A stretch of DNA of 64,000 nucleotides from Mytilisepta virgata (lineage: Eukaryota > Mollusca > Bivalvia > Mytilida > Mytilidae): assembly GCA_028015205.1 (NCBI GenBank), contig CM051508.1, forward strand, positions 11,240,001-11,304,000. The letters are read 5' to 3'. Positions within the stretch are counted from its first letter, which is position 1; each line of letters opens with the position of its first letter. The notes beneath the pieces were generated by a model. The model did no database searches, was not told the origin of the DNA, and saw only the letters and a program-made list of their open reading frames with translations. Below are positions 24,240-38,100 of this stretch, piece by piece. The position numbers and the translations under genes are program-made.

Positions 24240-24725
24240 ATTATCCTTTTTCAGAAAAATGGACGTATGGACTTTTTGGACTGTTATTTTGGTTTTCAAC
24301 ATTTTAGGCCTTAAGCACAACTGATGAGTCGTAAATCGACGTCAAATGCACATCTTGCGCATCAAAATCAGTATCAAAGAAATTTTTTACCACTGAGTCG
24401 ATGTCGGTGAGGGTGGACTTCAAGTCCCCGAGGGTATGTCTAGCTCAATTGCTAGTTTTTCCATACTAGCCCAAAATTGATACTTAAAATGTACTGTTAC
24501 AAAATTGTAAAATTTGTGAAAACTAAGCAGTATCTCTCTCTTGCATAGCTTTGTCCTTAGATGGTTTTGGCTTTACCCCTCATGGTCAGTTTGGCATTTT
24601 TGGATTTGCTCTTCAACTTTTTGGATATTTGTTTTGATTTTCAATAGTTTAGGCCTTAAACACAACTGATAAGTCAGAAGTCGACGAAATGTGCACAACT
24701 TGTGAATCAGAATTGGTATAAACGA
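24240..24725 (+). repeat. GATGAGTC repeat family, two units
   Basis: CACAACTGATGAGTCGTAAA at about 24317 and CACAACTGATAAGTCAGAAG at about 24661, with GTCCTTAGATGGTTTTGGCT between them, are the reverse complement of the array at 44035-44950. Unit about 350 bp. Confidence 0.6.
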
Positions 24726-24869
24726 ATTTTATTTCATACTATTCTTCTTAATTCCAATGCATTAGATTATCTACAAAGAAAATAAGAAACAAAAAATTAG
24801 ATTCCAGATAAGTTATTTTCTGGACCACTATGGTAGTCAGATAATAGTCTGAAATATTCGATATATGGA

Positions 24870-25020
24870 TCAAAAACAAAAGGACAAATATACCTAAGGA
24901 GCAATTAAAAAACATAATCCATCGGACAGACAAACCCGGGAAGACAAATGAAGAACCACAAGCACAACAATAAACACAGAAAACTAAAAAACAATGAACA
25001 ACACGAACTCCTATAAAAAC
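24870..25020 (-). mobile_element. Retroelement 3'-end repeat
   Basis: Minus-orientation copy (AAAGGACAAATATACCTAAG through AACCCGGGAAGACAAATGAA). Confidence 0.6.
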
Positions 25021-25419
25021 CTATATCAACTGTTTTATACCATCCTTCCCCTGTAGGCCTCAAAGAAGTAAGGTCATTTTCCCTTGCATTTCATTCACTT
25101 ATATGGCCAATTTAAAAATTCGGCCAATGGCTATCAATATACCAGGCCATAGCCTGGTATATATTGTCTAAGGATTTGCTAATAATAACTTACAAAGAAT
25201 AACCCAACTATTTTTTCTCTATATCTCAATATCACTTTGGGAGACCGTTTTAGCATAAATCTTATTAATTTTATATAGTTCAAGATAACTGTTTTAAGGG
25301 GGCGAGAATGACTCTCATTGAGTAATGAGGTATATATAATTTAAAGGATAATCACGGTATTGTTAATATGCATCGCTCTCAGCGCCGTTTCTTCATTACG
25401 ACGTCGCGCTTGACCGTCG

Positions 25420-26300
25420 AATATTTATGAGATAATTGAACATTATTGATCTAATGGGAGTGGTGATAACCCCATTGCCAAGCGCGGTATGTGTCAGTTG
25501 GTGCGGCTTACCATCGGGAATAAGAAAATATAGGGTTTAGGGGTGGGGCTTTTAACGGTTTATGAGATAATTTAACATTATTGATTTGATGGGAGTGGTG
25601 ATATCCCCCTGGGGAAGCGAGATATGTGTAATTTTGTGCGTCTTACCACCGGGAATAAGAAAATATAGGGTTTAGGGGTGGGGATTTTTACGGTTTATAA
25701 AATAATTGAACATTATTGATTTGATGGGATCGGTGATAACCGTGTGGGGAAGCGAGGTGTGTGTCATTTGGTGCCATGAGAAATGAGAAAATATATGGTT
25801 AAGGGGTGGGGATTTCAACGGTTTGTGAGATAATTAAACATTATTGATTTCATAGGAGTGGTGATAACCGCGTGGGGAAGCGAGGTTTGTGTCATTCGGT
25901 GCGTCTTACCATCGGGAATAAGAAAATAATATGGTTTAGGGGTGGGGATTTCAACGGTTTATGAGTTAATTTAACATTATTGATTTAATAGGAGTGGTGA
26001 TAACCCCATGGGGAAGCAAGGTATTTGTCAATTGGTGCGTCTGATCATAGGAATAAGAAACTATATGGTTACGGGGTGGGGATTTTAACGGTTTATGAGA
26101 AAATTAGAGGTACATGTCATTTAATGCGTTTTGTTACGGAGAATAATAAAATATGAAATTTAAAAAAACTATCGACTTTTGGGGTCGGGGATGACCCCCT
26201 AGATGAACGAGGTATATGTCATTTAATAGGTGTTGTTACGGTATATAATAAAATATATGATATGAGATGGTGTGTGGTCACTCTCGTAGAGTTTTTCGAT
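25420..26300 (+). repeat. Tandem satellite, ~134-bp unit, about six copies
   Basis: The block ending (AC)GGTTTATGAGATAATT(G/T)AACATTATTGAT starts near 25426, 25561, 25695, 25823, 25959 and 26093, a spacing of 128-136 bp. Each unit has GGGAGTGGTGATA and TTTAGGGGTGGGG. The last copies are more divergent. Confidence 0.85.
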
Positions 26301-26329
26301 GAAAAATATATTTCCCCTATAGGGTCCTT

Positions 26330-26970
26330 TAGTAAACCCATAGCATCTTTGAACTGCTCATTATACATCTCAGTGACCCCATCGAAAAATGAATAGTATT
26401 AGGCACATCTACCAACATTGATCTTTCATCGTGGAAAATCTCAGATCCATATCTGAAGATTATTGAGAACTCGAACGACCAAAATCGGAGAGGAAGAAGA
26501 AAACTTTCGATAAAAATCGCAAATCAAAATAAAAATCGTTTAGGAGACTTAATTGAGATGGGTTTTATTCAACAATTTCAAAAATAATTATACTGACTTT
26601 AAAAAGTAAATTCTTTCAGAAATGTCAACATTATTACTAAAACCATCAACACCCGATGATATTAAGACAGTCGTTTCTTTTATTAACCAGTCATTAGAAC
26701 TGAGAAAGGGGGGCTCTTATCATTTATTAATATGTCTTATGTATAGCTTTTTATTTATCCGGTCGTGTTGTAGATAAACATTATACAGTTGGGATTTCCA
26801 TTGCTCCACGAGTCCAATGTAAACCTAAAGTTTCTTTCCTAACAAAAAACCAACCAAATAAGTAATTTTGTATTATATTCATAGCAAGACATAACTCACC
26901 ATAAAATTATACTACTGATGTACAAGTGTGACTCTATTAAAGTAAATTTTAACAGACGTAACTACTCTGT
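26330..26970. other. No recognisable feature
   Basis: Sequence to the right of the satellite array. No coding or repeat structure recognised. Confidence 0.4.
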
Positions 26971-26974
26971 GCCT

Positions 26975-27140
26975 GCGATAAAAAAAGCAATACCAATTTT
27001 GATACATTACTTATGCATCCCATGTGCGGGATTTTCTCGCTGCGTTGAATATCCAACGGTAGCCTTGAGCTGTTTTCTACTCTGTGATCGGGTTGTTGTC
27101 TTTTTGACACATTCCCCGTTTCCATTCTCTATTCTATTAA
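26975..27140 (+). mobile_element. Retroelement 3'-end fragment (GCTGCGTTGA type)
   Basis: GCGGGATTTTCTCGCTGCGT through GGTTGTTGTC, GACACATTCCCCGTTTCCAT and TCTCTATTCTA matches the ends at 31060-31205, 36780-36905 and, inverted, 61020-61140. Confidence 0.65.
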
Positions 27141-27339
27141 AAGAAAGCAAATGTGTAAGTCCATTTCATATCAGAATCGGTTTATTCTAGTCGTCCATTT
27201 TTCTCATCCATTAAACGAATAATGGGAAGCAGAAATATCGAAAATCGTTTTTGTTTTGTTTTAAATATGTAAGGTTCCAAGCGTCCCGATATTCTGAGAA
27301 TCGCCTAATGCCTTCTATATCTAATATCTAAGATGATGT

Positions 27340-27625
27340 TGGACCTGTCGTAACATTTCATGTGCCTCTACCGATGTGTGACTTCCACAGAATTGACTTT
27401 GTTGAACTTCACGACGGGTGCCGTATACGGAGCAGGGACTGCTTACACTTCCGGAGCACCTGGGTTTACTCCTGGGTTTTATAGGAGTTCGTGTTGTTCA
27501 TTGTTTTTTAGTTTTCAGTGTTTATTATGTTGTGTAGCTCATTTGTCTTCTCGGGTTTGTCTGGCAAGTGGATTACGTTTCTTTGATTTGCTCCATATGT
27601 ATATTTGTCCTTTTTTCATAACATT
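27340..27625 (+). mobile_element. Retroelement 3' region
   Basis: TTTCATGTGCCTCTACCGAT, ACGACGGGTGCCGTATACGG and the CCGGAGCACCTGGGTTTACT junction lead into the 150-bp repeat. The same order occurs at 56340-56600 and, inverted, at 41281-41560. Confidence 0.65.
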
Positions 27626-27629
27626 TACA

Positions 27630-30570
27630 AAAATTTTATCCAGTGAAACGTTTAAACAAGAAAATATGATAGCACCGTGTGGCAACATCAGGTGGACATT
27701 ACTCAAAACGGACATCCCATAACCATCATAACTTTCAACAGGCTGGTATCCATTATGGGAATTTTTTCTAAGCGAAAGGATTTATTGTCACATGTACCAG
27801 ACTAAATCATAAAAATAAGCTAAATATATATTTGATTTTTCATCCACGCGAGCCCATTTCCACCAAATGCTCTTTGAGCTATTTAGAGTTTTAAAAACTT
27901 TTAATGATCGTCATCTGAACTAAAGTGATCCGAATATTCTGTTATTCAAAAATTCATGACAGGTGTTATTGCCGATCGTGTCCATTATGGCTCAATAGAT
28001 GAGATAACTAAAGTTATGCGTGATTTCCACTCCACAAACACCTGCAACGATTTGAGTCGAGCTTCTTTTTGACAATTGTTCAAGAAAATTGTATGATCTT
28101 AGTTTGAGAAGTCCTGGGCCCCATAAAAAAAAGAAATGTGCCTCGTGTCAATGTAGAACATTACAACAAGCAGATTTTGTGTAAAACACCAGTCGACACC
28201 TAAAGCAATTGCCAATAAGCAAACGTTACTACATTATGACGAGTTCCATTTGAAGAGGCAAAAAGCACATTTAAACGTATGTGCTAGAAAATAAGGAACG
28301 GAAAAGGACAGATTAAACATAAACTGGCTAAAAAGAAGGGCATTCAAAAACTTTATGATAATCAAGTTTCATTGAAGAAAGTAAGGGATGAAGTTGTATG
28401 GTTTATGTCACAGAGGTAACAGAAAACCTCTGTCAAATTTTGTATTAATGAAAAGAACGACAATCTTCTTCTGAGGCTACGAAAAAATAACAAAGGTGAA
28501 ACTGATGAAATTTATGAACCTGAAAAGATAATGTCTCTACAGCCTCCAGGACATAGATAGAACAAAATTGATCACTATTAACACATTTTTCATCTTTTAC
28601 TTGTTTATTCTAAAATATCGGCAAAAGAATACCGAAGCTACGAAACATTGGGAAAAGTCCACAAATTCGAAGTCCAAGGAAACGACAAAGTAAGGGGAAT
28701 GAAAAAGAACAAACATACGCCACAGGGATAAATGTATAACGAAAAGAAATAAAAAGCGTATAATAAACAAAACAAAACCAGAACAAGACTGCACAAAATC
28801 TAAAACAATATAAAAACCCGGGTTTTTAAATTGCAGACAAGACCAGTTAATTAAAGTTGAGAATGAGTTTGAAGTTCAAATTTACCTTTGCTGAATTTAT
28901 ATTTACTTTTCTTGACCGATCAAAATTGACTGCAAGACAACATGTATTAATTTGATCTTATTATTCCAATTTTGTTTGACAGTATGGTACTGCAGAAAGA
29001 CAAGACAAAAGAGGAATAAAAAATACCAGGAAGACCGTTTTAGAATAAAAATGGATGAATTTGAAAATGATGTTAATGAAGTTGACTGAGTGGTATCATC
29101 CGCCTGTTTAGGAAACCTGCGCGTGAGAAAGCATTGTTGCAACTATTAAGTGATATTTTATATAACTTTCTCACAACTAAAACCAGGAAGTACTCAAAGC
29201 TATCTGTGGTCTTTCACAATTGCAAAGTGACAATCCAAACTTTTTGTAATTTTATAAATCCAAACGCAGAAGTAGATAGTGTTGAAAATTTATGTCATAA
29301 ATTCTTTGATACCAATTTTTAATGCGAAATATGTGCACATTTCGTCTATTAAGGACTCTCTGCTTGAAAACCAGAACAATAATAAACTTGAAAAGCAAAT
29401 TAAAAAAATGACAATATGACAAAAAGAACTATTCATGTGTGATGAACATGCCGAGGTGTAAATGAATAGAATGAAACAAACCAATCTGTCAGAAAAAGTA
29501 TTCGGTCCAATAAAACAGATTTGCCACGCTTGGGATGTGTATTTGTGTAAAATAACAGACTTGAGACGAAATTCGCCCGAATAGTATGTTCTTATCTGTT
29601 TGGCATATATACATGTTTATAGCTTTCATCTTAACGTCTTTACTCTATACCCAGATAAGTATATATCATCAAAATCATGTTAAAAGACTAGCAAAACGTG
29701 GTAATGCATATTTTGATTCAGGTCATATGAATTCTAAACAGGTATGTGGTCATAAGGGGGATATTTTCGAAAAATTCTAGTCGAGAGGCTGTAAAATATC
29801 CTGGAACGAACTTTATTTTCAAAACTTTTGGTTTTTCGTAATTGCCCAACTGCAATATCTGTTTAATTACATCGAGTATATTTTATCAATTGTTACCATC
29901 TATGTACCGGTAAAAAAACACACAAAAACACACTAACAATCAACCAGTCAGAATACAGATTTTTTTTGTAAGGTGAAATTAATGTTAACATTAATGCATC
30001 TATTTGCTAGACTATTACGTCCTATCAATTTGACGCCTAGGAAATATATCAATAATTTTGTCATCGATGAGGAAGATATTGTAGATGTAAGTTCAGTCAA
30101 GAGGGCTTTAAATAGAAGAATGAAACTTCAATGACACTAACTAAAGATTAAAACTTAAGTTTTTTGTTGCGTGTATAAAGTTGGGAGAGGTACCTAACGT
30201 TCTTTGTTACAATTCCAAGTATATTAAAAATGGAAATACAAATTCTGGACTAGTAAACATCAAACTTCACACACTAGAACAGGTATAATGCATGTTTTTA
30301 TTTTACACTGTATAATACAAATACACACAGTTGAGTGTATGAAAGTATTTAAACGGGCTAGACGAATCACACACAAATACACACAAATCACACAAACACA
30401 AACACAAACACTTCATACTGAAAATCTTTAGCTACAAAGGCTTAAATAGATTCCGGCTTTTCGATTTGTAACTTCTGTAACAGAACTGGCAAATGTTCAT
30501 AGGACTAAGAAGTTTGTACTAAAATCTCTTGGTTTTTCTTTCTCAAATGACAAAAGAATTTACAAAAGTC
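27630..30570. other. No recognised gene; one dispersed repeat
   Basis: AT-rich. Contains the 28615-28735 repeat copy (minus), a GATGAGTC-type fragment near 29290-29350, and a CA-rich stretch at 30360-30410. Around 28140-28500 broken frames rich in Lys occur; no family could be named. Confidence 0.4.
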
Positions 30571-30579
30571 TTTAGCTTG

Positions 30580-30858
30580 TTAAGGTATCCGGACCATAAT
30601 AGATAATGATCAAAAATTGTATTTCTTTTTGACCGTGAATGGCTGAACCAAACAATTTAAAGCTGGAATTTTGTACATATATTTTTCTCAAGTTGAAACA
30701 CACTTTGTTGCTTATATGCAGAGTCTGTAAAAATAAGTTAGTTATATTGACATTTCCGAAGTTTGCCGATAATTACCGAGGTCATTTCAATTGCGTTGTA
30801 TGGAACATCCGGGAACTTTTAAATAATCACGTGGTCATTTATGGTCCGGATACCTTAA
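30580..30858. mobile_element. MITE with perfect 20-bp terminal inverted repeats
   Basis: TTAAGGTATCCGGACCATAA at 30580-30599 is the exact reverse complement of TTATGGTCCGGATACCTTAA at 30839-30858. The 279-bp element has no coding capacity and ends 38 bp before the R3 start codon. Confidence 0.8.
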
Positions 30859-30896
30859 ATATCTTGTGCATAAACATATACGATCCATTTTCAGAT

Positions 30897-30945
30897 ATGG
30901 CAAAGTCTAATTTGTCAGTGATATTACTGTTAATTGCAGTTTTAC
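30897..30945 (+). CDS. R3 exon 1: start codon and signal peptide
   Basis: Begins ATGGCAAAG and encodes MAKSNLSVILLLIAVL, a short polar start followed by a hydrophobic core, typical of a secretory signal. It ends in phase 1 before GTAAGT, matching the phase-1 acceptor of the first Ig exon. An acceptor-like TTTTCAG lies 2 bases before the ATG, so a non-coding 5' exon upstream is likely. The MITE at 30580-30858 would then lie in the first intron. Confidence 0.75.
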
Positions 30946-31812
30946 GTAAGTATCAATTTTACATGAACGCTGAGTTTATAGTGTATTATTTTATGTTACA
31001 TTTTGGCAATATTTGTGATGACATTCAAAGAGAATTCCATTTCGCTGAACTAGTATGCATTATTGATGAGGGGCCAGTTGAAGCCTGCCTCCGGGTGCGA
31101 GATTTATCGCTGCGTTGAAGGTGGATTGGGGGCCTCGGGCTTTTTTATCTTATTTGGTCGGGTTGTTGTCTGTTTGAAACATTCTCCGTTTCCGTTCTCT
31201 ATTCTTCATCAAGCCCTAGGTCAAGATATTAGCTGATAATGGGTCTGATATGAATAACGACATGCTATGATATTTTTATCATATATATACTTCAACATTG
31301 GTGTTTTATAGGTCTCCATGAAAATTCTTATCTCAATTATTTCAGTTTCAGTGCCGTATTACCGAATATCCTCAAGGCGCTGTAAATCGTCATTGTTCTT
31401 CATCCATTTAGTCGAAATATTTAGTCACTTAAATTTTTTTCTGTTTGTATTAACATTTTTGAGCGAATGAATATAATCCACAGTTTCTAAAAGTATAAGA
31501 TACCTCGATTTATCACAACTTGGAGAATTACTAGAATCTAATCTACAATAGTTATCATAAAAAAGAATGTTTTACAAACAAATGAAATCAATACGAAAAA
31601 GGATTTTAATGTTTCAGTCGTGAACTTGTAATTCTTAGTAACATACATACATCTCCAATATAAAGTGTTTACTGATGTGAAGGACGATGCAAGGGCTAGC
31701 AAAGGTTAACGTAATAAAATATTTCTATTTTATGTGTTCTACTCCTCGTCTATGTTATAATTTTTTACTATTACGTGTAATACTTTGTTCTTATAAATGT
31801 ATATCCTATGAA

Positions 31813-31894
<82 letters not shown>

Positions 31895-32101
31895 AGTAAT
31901 AACCAACTTACTAAATGTTGGACCGATAATGCAAACTAAAAGTAAATAATCGTCTAAAAAGTTGCAAAACCACATCAAAATAAACAAATAACATTTAGAA
32001 TTATAACAATAATTCAAACTGGGCAAAATTTTTTGGATCGCTGTGATCCTTCATCCGTGGTGTCGCGTTACGAAATGTATATATTGGTTATTACTTTAGA
32101 C

Positions 32102-32144
<43 letters not shown>

Positions 32145-35100
32145 TACGTCAAAAGTAATAACCAACGTTCGAACATACCAGATGTTGGACCGATAATAAA
32201 TTAACGATGCAATGCAAACTCAAATATAATTTTATAAAAATAAAATAAAAATAATATATATTTAAAAATTTCAGCATTGATGTTCTTACTCAAATTTGTA
32301 TAATTAAGTAGCATTCCATATAAAATTCCAAATCCAGTGGACCATGATAAAAATGGATTTACTTTTATGTGTGTTTTTGCATTTCTTTTGTATATTTATT
32401 AACAGATCTGATCAATGTTTCGTAGTTGTGACCTGTCTTTCTGAGATATTTTTTATATAGAATGCACTATGAAGAGGGTAGATAACTAGTTGAAGACCAA
32501 TAATTTGTGTATAATCTTTGCAAACTATTTTCATTGGTGCTAGAAGGCTTTTGAAATTCGCCGCTATTATTTTATAAATTTTTACTTAGTCTGAGTTGTA
32601 ATTCAGTTCATATGCTAAACACTTGTCCCTTTTTGAGATATTTTGTTTACAAAGAAAGCACTATAGAACATTGGTACACTTGGTTGAGCGTGTAAATCAC
32701 CAAAAATATCGTGTAACGTGCAAAACATGCGCGTGTAACGTAAAATACGTGCGCGTGTAACGTGCGAATCGTGTGCGTGTATCGTGAGGGTGCAACGTGC
32801 GAATCATGTGCGTGTGGTTTGCGTGTGGGTATAAACGTGTGATTTGAATCGTGTAACGTGTATGAGATTTCATTGGTGGAGACAAATACTAAAACGTGTG
32901 AATTCAAATCGGAGAATATTTCGAACTCGAACTAAAAGATTGCTGGAACGAACTTTCATTAGTGTCTACTATTAGAAAATGTTAAGTTTATAATTTTATC
33001 TATTACTAATGCAATTAATCAAATTAAATTGTATGAAAACATATATATTATTATAAGTGAAATTTTTCCTAAATTAAATGATCCTATAACGCGCATTCAA
33101 CATTTGCAAGTTCAAGATAGATTTGAACTTTAACTTGTTTGTTAAAATTATCTAAAGTAATTCTTGAAATCTTGCGAAGGTTTTTATTTTTTGACAAATG
33201 TCATGTATTAATTTATATCGTCATAGTACAATTTTTATATCAGCAATTGTTTGGTTATTATGTAACCAATAAGGTGTGTTACCCGATATGAACTGGGCTG
33301 AAAATTAGACATGGGATTAGGGGGTCCTCTGAAGGGCAAATATTTGCTTATCTGTACCTCTACCTCAGATTTACCTGAAAGTAAGGAATGTTACATATAA
33401 TTTTTTTTATAATGGTCAAGCATTAAAATACCATCAGCTTTTGATAAAATATATTATAAACTACAATGTATGTGGATTCATTAAACATGTAAGTTAATTT
33501 TTATTTATATAAAAAAGTTATAATTATTTATATTATTAAAGATTAATATATATAGGTTTATATAAATATTATATTTTATTTTTTATTCAAAATATAATTA
33601 AATTTTAATGTCAATGTTAAAATTATATGCTTCACGGCTTCAAAAAAATATTAAACTTTGTAAGATTTCTTAATTATTCCTTTTTAAAATAAAAAAATTC
33701 ACCTCAGATAAATAGACATTTCCCCCTTAAGATTATCTCTTAATCACTTGTTTAATTATATGCTTTTTAGACCGGCAATCATTCGGGGAATAAACCCAAA
33801 ATATGATATACTTTGTTTTAAAGAAGCCATTAAATGTTGTGCCGTAATATCTATTTTACAGACAACGTTATTATTATCATTTCAATTTTGGTTAATAGAC
33901 TTTAGTTAATTAGGTAAAAATAACTTGAGACGGTTTAATGAGTTTAAAATATAATTTTAGAGATCCGTCATTTTAAAGTATAATAAATAGCACGTGCAAA
34001 TAAATATTTTGTATTTATGAAAAAAGTTGAATGTCAATCGTATTACACAGGCTTCCTTTTTTGCACTTTTTTATTTAAAATCTAATGTAATAATATTAAA
34101 TATTTCACTGCTATTCATCTCCGATATAAAATCTCATTATTTCGTTTCGTTATTTTCCGTTCGTATCTTACAATAACAAGTTTCAGAAATCGCAAGACCC
34201 GTAATCATGAAACGTGTTACGTGGATCGTGCATCGTGTGGTTTGCGTGTAACGTGCAAATCGTGTGCATCTATCATGCGAATCGGGTGCGTGTAACGTGT
34301 GAATCGTGTGAGAGTGGGTTGGAGCATTACACGTTCAACCATGTGTACCATGGAAATTTACATAGAAAAAACTACAAATTAAAAAGCTTGTAAAAATCTT
34401 CATGATTGTATATGGAACCAATGTTTGATATTTTTTGTTATCCGATTATAAGGACATTATAACAAGCGAATTAAATTGCAATTAAAAAAATATGATGTGT
34501 CACCCATTTTCATGTAATTTTTTGATTTTTATATGGAATTTGTACTTAATTAGCTTAGTATGTATAATTACTTCTTACAGACTGTAATACTGATGACAGA
34601 TTTTCGTCGTGTAACGAGGTATATCTACGTTTACCTAATGCAAATTTTTCATGTAAAGAAGTACTTGTAGACCAAGGCGATGACGTTGTCTTAAAGTGTA
34701 TAGTCTATAATACCAATGGAACATGGCAAGGTCCAAACAAGTCAGGAGGAAATCAAACTAATAAGAACAGTTCTGTACTTTATACCGACCGTCACACTGT
34801 GAATCCAGAAGTTGACAATACAACATTTACTCTACTTAGCAATGAATATGGAAAGTATGATCTGGAAATATCAAACTTTTCAAAAGAAGAAGAGGGCACA
34901 TACCAATGTCTATATGTCCCCGATATATATATTAAAAAACCAAGAATAAAAATATACAATGTATTTTTAAAGAGTGAGTAATGCTTATAATTTTTTTTCT
35001 TATTGACTTAACATTTAAATACTAATAGAATTATCAACCTAAAGACAATGAGACAGCAAGGAAATCCCAGAACGCCACATCACAAATATGAACCAAAAGA

Positions 35101-38100
35101 TATAACCTAAAGAATAAAAATCACACATAACAAACGGAATAAACATTTCCTGCTCCTTTGCTGGCATGCTCGCGTTAATTCTATGAAAATGAATTTTTAC
35201 TGAAAATATCTTATCTCATTTGTCAGAAGTAAAAGTCATGTATAACAATCTACTCATTTTGACGACCATTAATGTTTCGGTGTAATGATATCGAAAAGGA
35301 CTTAATACCACTTCCTATGTAGAAGTTTGAAGGGTATTAATTCGGCTTTCAACATTTTAGAAATCTAGCACAACTGATGAATCGTAATTCACAAAATCTA
35401 GATCAACATTAGTATACAATATATATATAGTACTCAATTTAGTTCTATTATTTCAATACAAACATGAACTTGACACTTTAGCACTTTGGCAACATGCTTC
35501 AGAATGAGCCGTGGCGTGTTAAAAAATAAAAATAATAATAAAAAAGGGCCATTGACAGATAAGAAAGTTTACTAATTTGGGAATATTTTACATTTTCACA
35601 AAATATCGTAAGAGTTGCTCTTCAACTTTTGAAATATTGTTCGGTTTTCAATATTTTCAAAGTCTTTTACAACTTGCGAGTAGAACAAACATATATGTAC
35701 ACTGACGAGATTTATCCTGTTGAACTTACTTTAAATAAAGCTTACACTAACAATGAACACTGCCCTTTCCTGGATCTTGGTATCTATATCTCTAACGGAA
35801 AGCTTAATACTAAAATTTACGAAAAGGGAGATGTTAATTATCCGTTTATAGATGGCGACGTTCCCTTGGCACCATCGTATGGTGTTTATATATCTCAACT
35901 TGTTCGATTAGCTCGTATATTTAACAACGTATTTGATTTTAACGAAAGAAATCTCTGTATTACTGATAAATTATTACGCCAGGGATTTGGATAACTTTTA
36001 CTAAATTTTATCATCGGTACAATGACTTCATTCGTAAATATAAATCAACGTGTAAAAATATTATATGTTCAGGTATTTCATCCCATCTTTTATGGTAATA
36101 TTCCATCAAAAGCACAAAAATGTCGTCATTCACCTGAAAAGCTAATCAAACATTTAAACAGACTCTTTAAACAGGCAGACACGATACTGTTGTCAAGTCA
36201 TTAAAGATGGCATTTTTTGAATTAATATTGATTCCCTCATAGGGTCTTTGCATTGGAAATAAACACATTATTCCAAAACCAGTTGATGGCATGATACGAG
36301 TTATGTTCTTCTCGTATGATTTATGATGGCATGAAACTAACGGGCGGGATTGTGGCTGATTTTATATATGATATAGACATAATCTTTCGACCAGTTTAAT
36401 TGAGGTCTGGAGCTGGCATGTCAGTAACTCCTAGTAGTTCTTTGTTCATATATATTGATCATTGTCATTTTAGTTAGTTTCTTCTATCTTTTTTAACATC
36501 TCACTCGGACCTCTTTTGAACTGAGTATTACTTTGCGTATCGCTATGTGATTGTTAATTGCACATTGGCTAGAGGTATAGAGGGGAATTGGAATCTAAAA
36601 AAAAACATGTTTAACCCCGCCGCATTTTAGCGCCTGTTCCAAGTTAGGAACCTCTAGCATTTGTTAATCTTGTGTGTTTTTTTTCAAATTTTGGTTCAAT
36701 TTTATGTTTCTACGTTTATTATGCCGTCCATTTTGCCGAACAAGTACATGTATAGATTATTGTTTAGGGCTCAGCTGAAACCCGCCTTCGGGTTCAGGAT
36801 TTTCTCGCTGCGTTGACGACTCATTGGTAGCCTTGAGTTGTTTTCTGCTCTTAGGTCGGATTGTTGTCTCCTTGACACATTCCCCGTTTCCATTCTCTAT
36901 TCTTATTATATAAAAACAGCACACCGAAAACAAGGTCATTCACAAACTGGGGTATGTTTTTCTTAGGATGAAGTCACAATGTTATAAACCGTTATTGACA
37001 AGCAATTTATCAGATGAAGTTAGACCTCAATTTGTCGTGATTCGTTGTTTTTATTACCTAAGATTGCATTTTACCGGATTTGACATCAGGAAATATTTTG
37101 TTTTAAAGGGCCACCAACTAACTTGAGAATACATGATAAAACAGAGAATAATACTATAATCGGTGAAGCTGGTAAGAATCTTACAATTGAATGCACGGTT
37201 GATAGCGGAAAGCCAAGAGAAACAGTGCAGTGGATTAGAGATGGACACGAATGTAACACGAGCTCTACTGGGAGAATTTTTTATACATTTTTACCAATCG
37301 TCTCAGATCATAAATCATTATTTACGTGTTCTGCAAATAGCCCTCTTTTGACGACGCCACTGATGGAATCTGTTCAATTGAATATTCAATGTAAGTGTAA
37401 CTACCAAATTATTCTATGTAGCACAGATATGATAACAAGTATATCTTTATCCGTGATCGATACTGTCGGATCCAAACAGTATCAGTCCCAAAACGACTAC
37501 AGTTACATTCAATCATTGGACACTTCATAATGGTCTTGTTAAACTAATAAACCTGTAATTGTTGTGATTAAACAATATATTGTTAAAAACAAAAGATATA
37601 ATAAATCTGTCACTGATTTTTACATCAAACGTAATAAAAAGTAAAACAAAAAGCTACAAATGACTGTCTGGAACCTACAATAATATATTAATAAATATCA
37701 ATTACAGTTCTTTCTTATATCAATACTCGAAATTCCTGTGAATTCAGGAATTCGAATCCTCAATATGATCCACTTCTCCAAATAATGTTCATGAATATAG
37801 GCAGTTCTTGTAATTTCCACTTCCCTTGCTTCAGCGTTTCTCCAAAAATATTAACGATGACAAGCCAAGCAGTGTAATTCTTCCTCAGTATAAATGAGTT
37901 GTTGAGTATTTCTATCCGTCAACAATTCCCATCTGTCAAAATCAAGTGTGTGTTACCTTTATATATGTTTTACCTATATATATGGTGGAGAGGTTTGCAT
38001 ATATAAGTTAATGTAAACAACACATACATTCTAATATACAAGACATTTTCTGTCTCAAACATAAATAAACATTTAAATATACATGTATTCTGGATACAAA

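Noticed and set aside
30639..31118. 159-residue open frame on the plus strand
   Set aside because: It runs through a MITE, the R3 signal exon, intron sequence and a retroelement end. Only 30897-30945 is coding.
31687..32026. Ile/Tyr repeat proteins on both strands
   Set aside because: Translation of the TA microsatellite.
32647..32907. CRISPR-like array or His/Thr/Arg repeat protein
   Set aside because: Irregular minisatellite with no constant spacer length, in a eukaryotic intron; the peptide is a by-product of the repeat.
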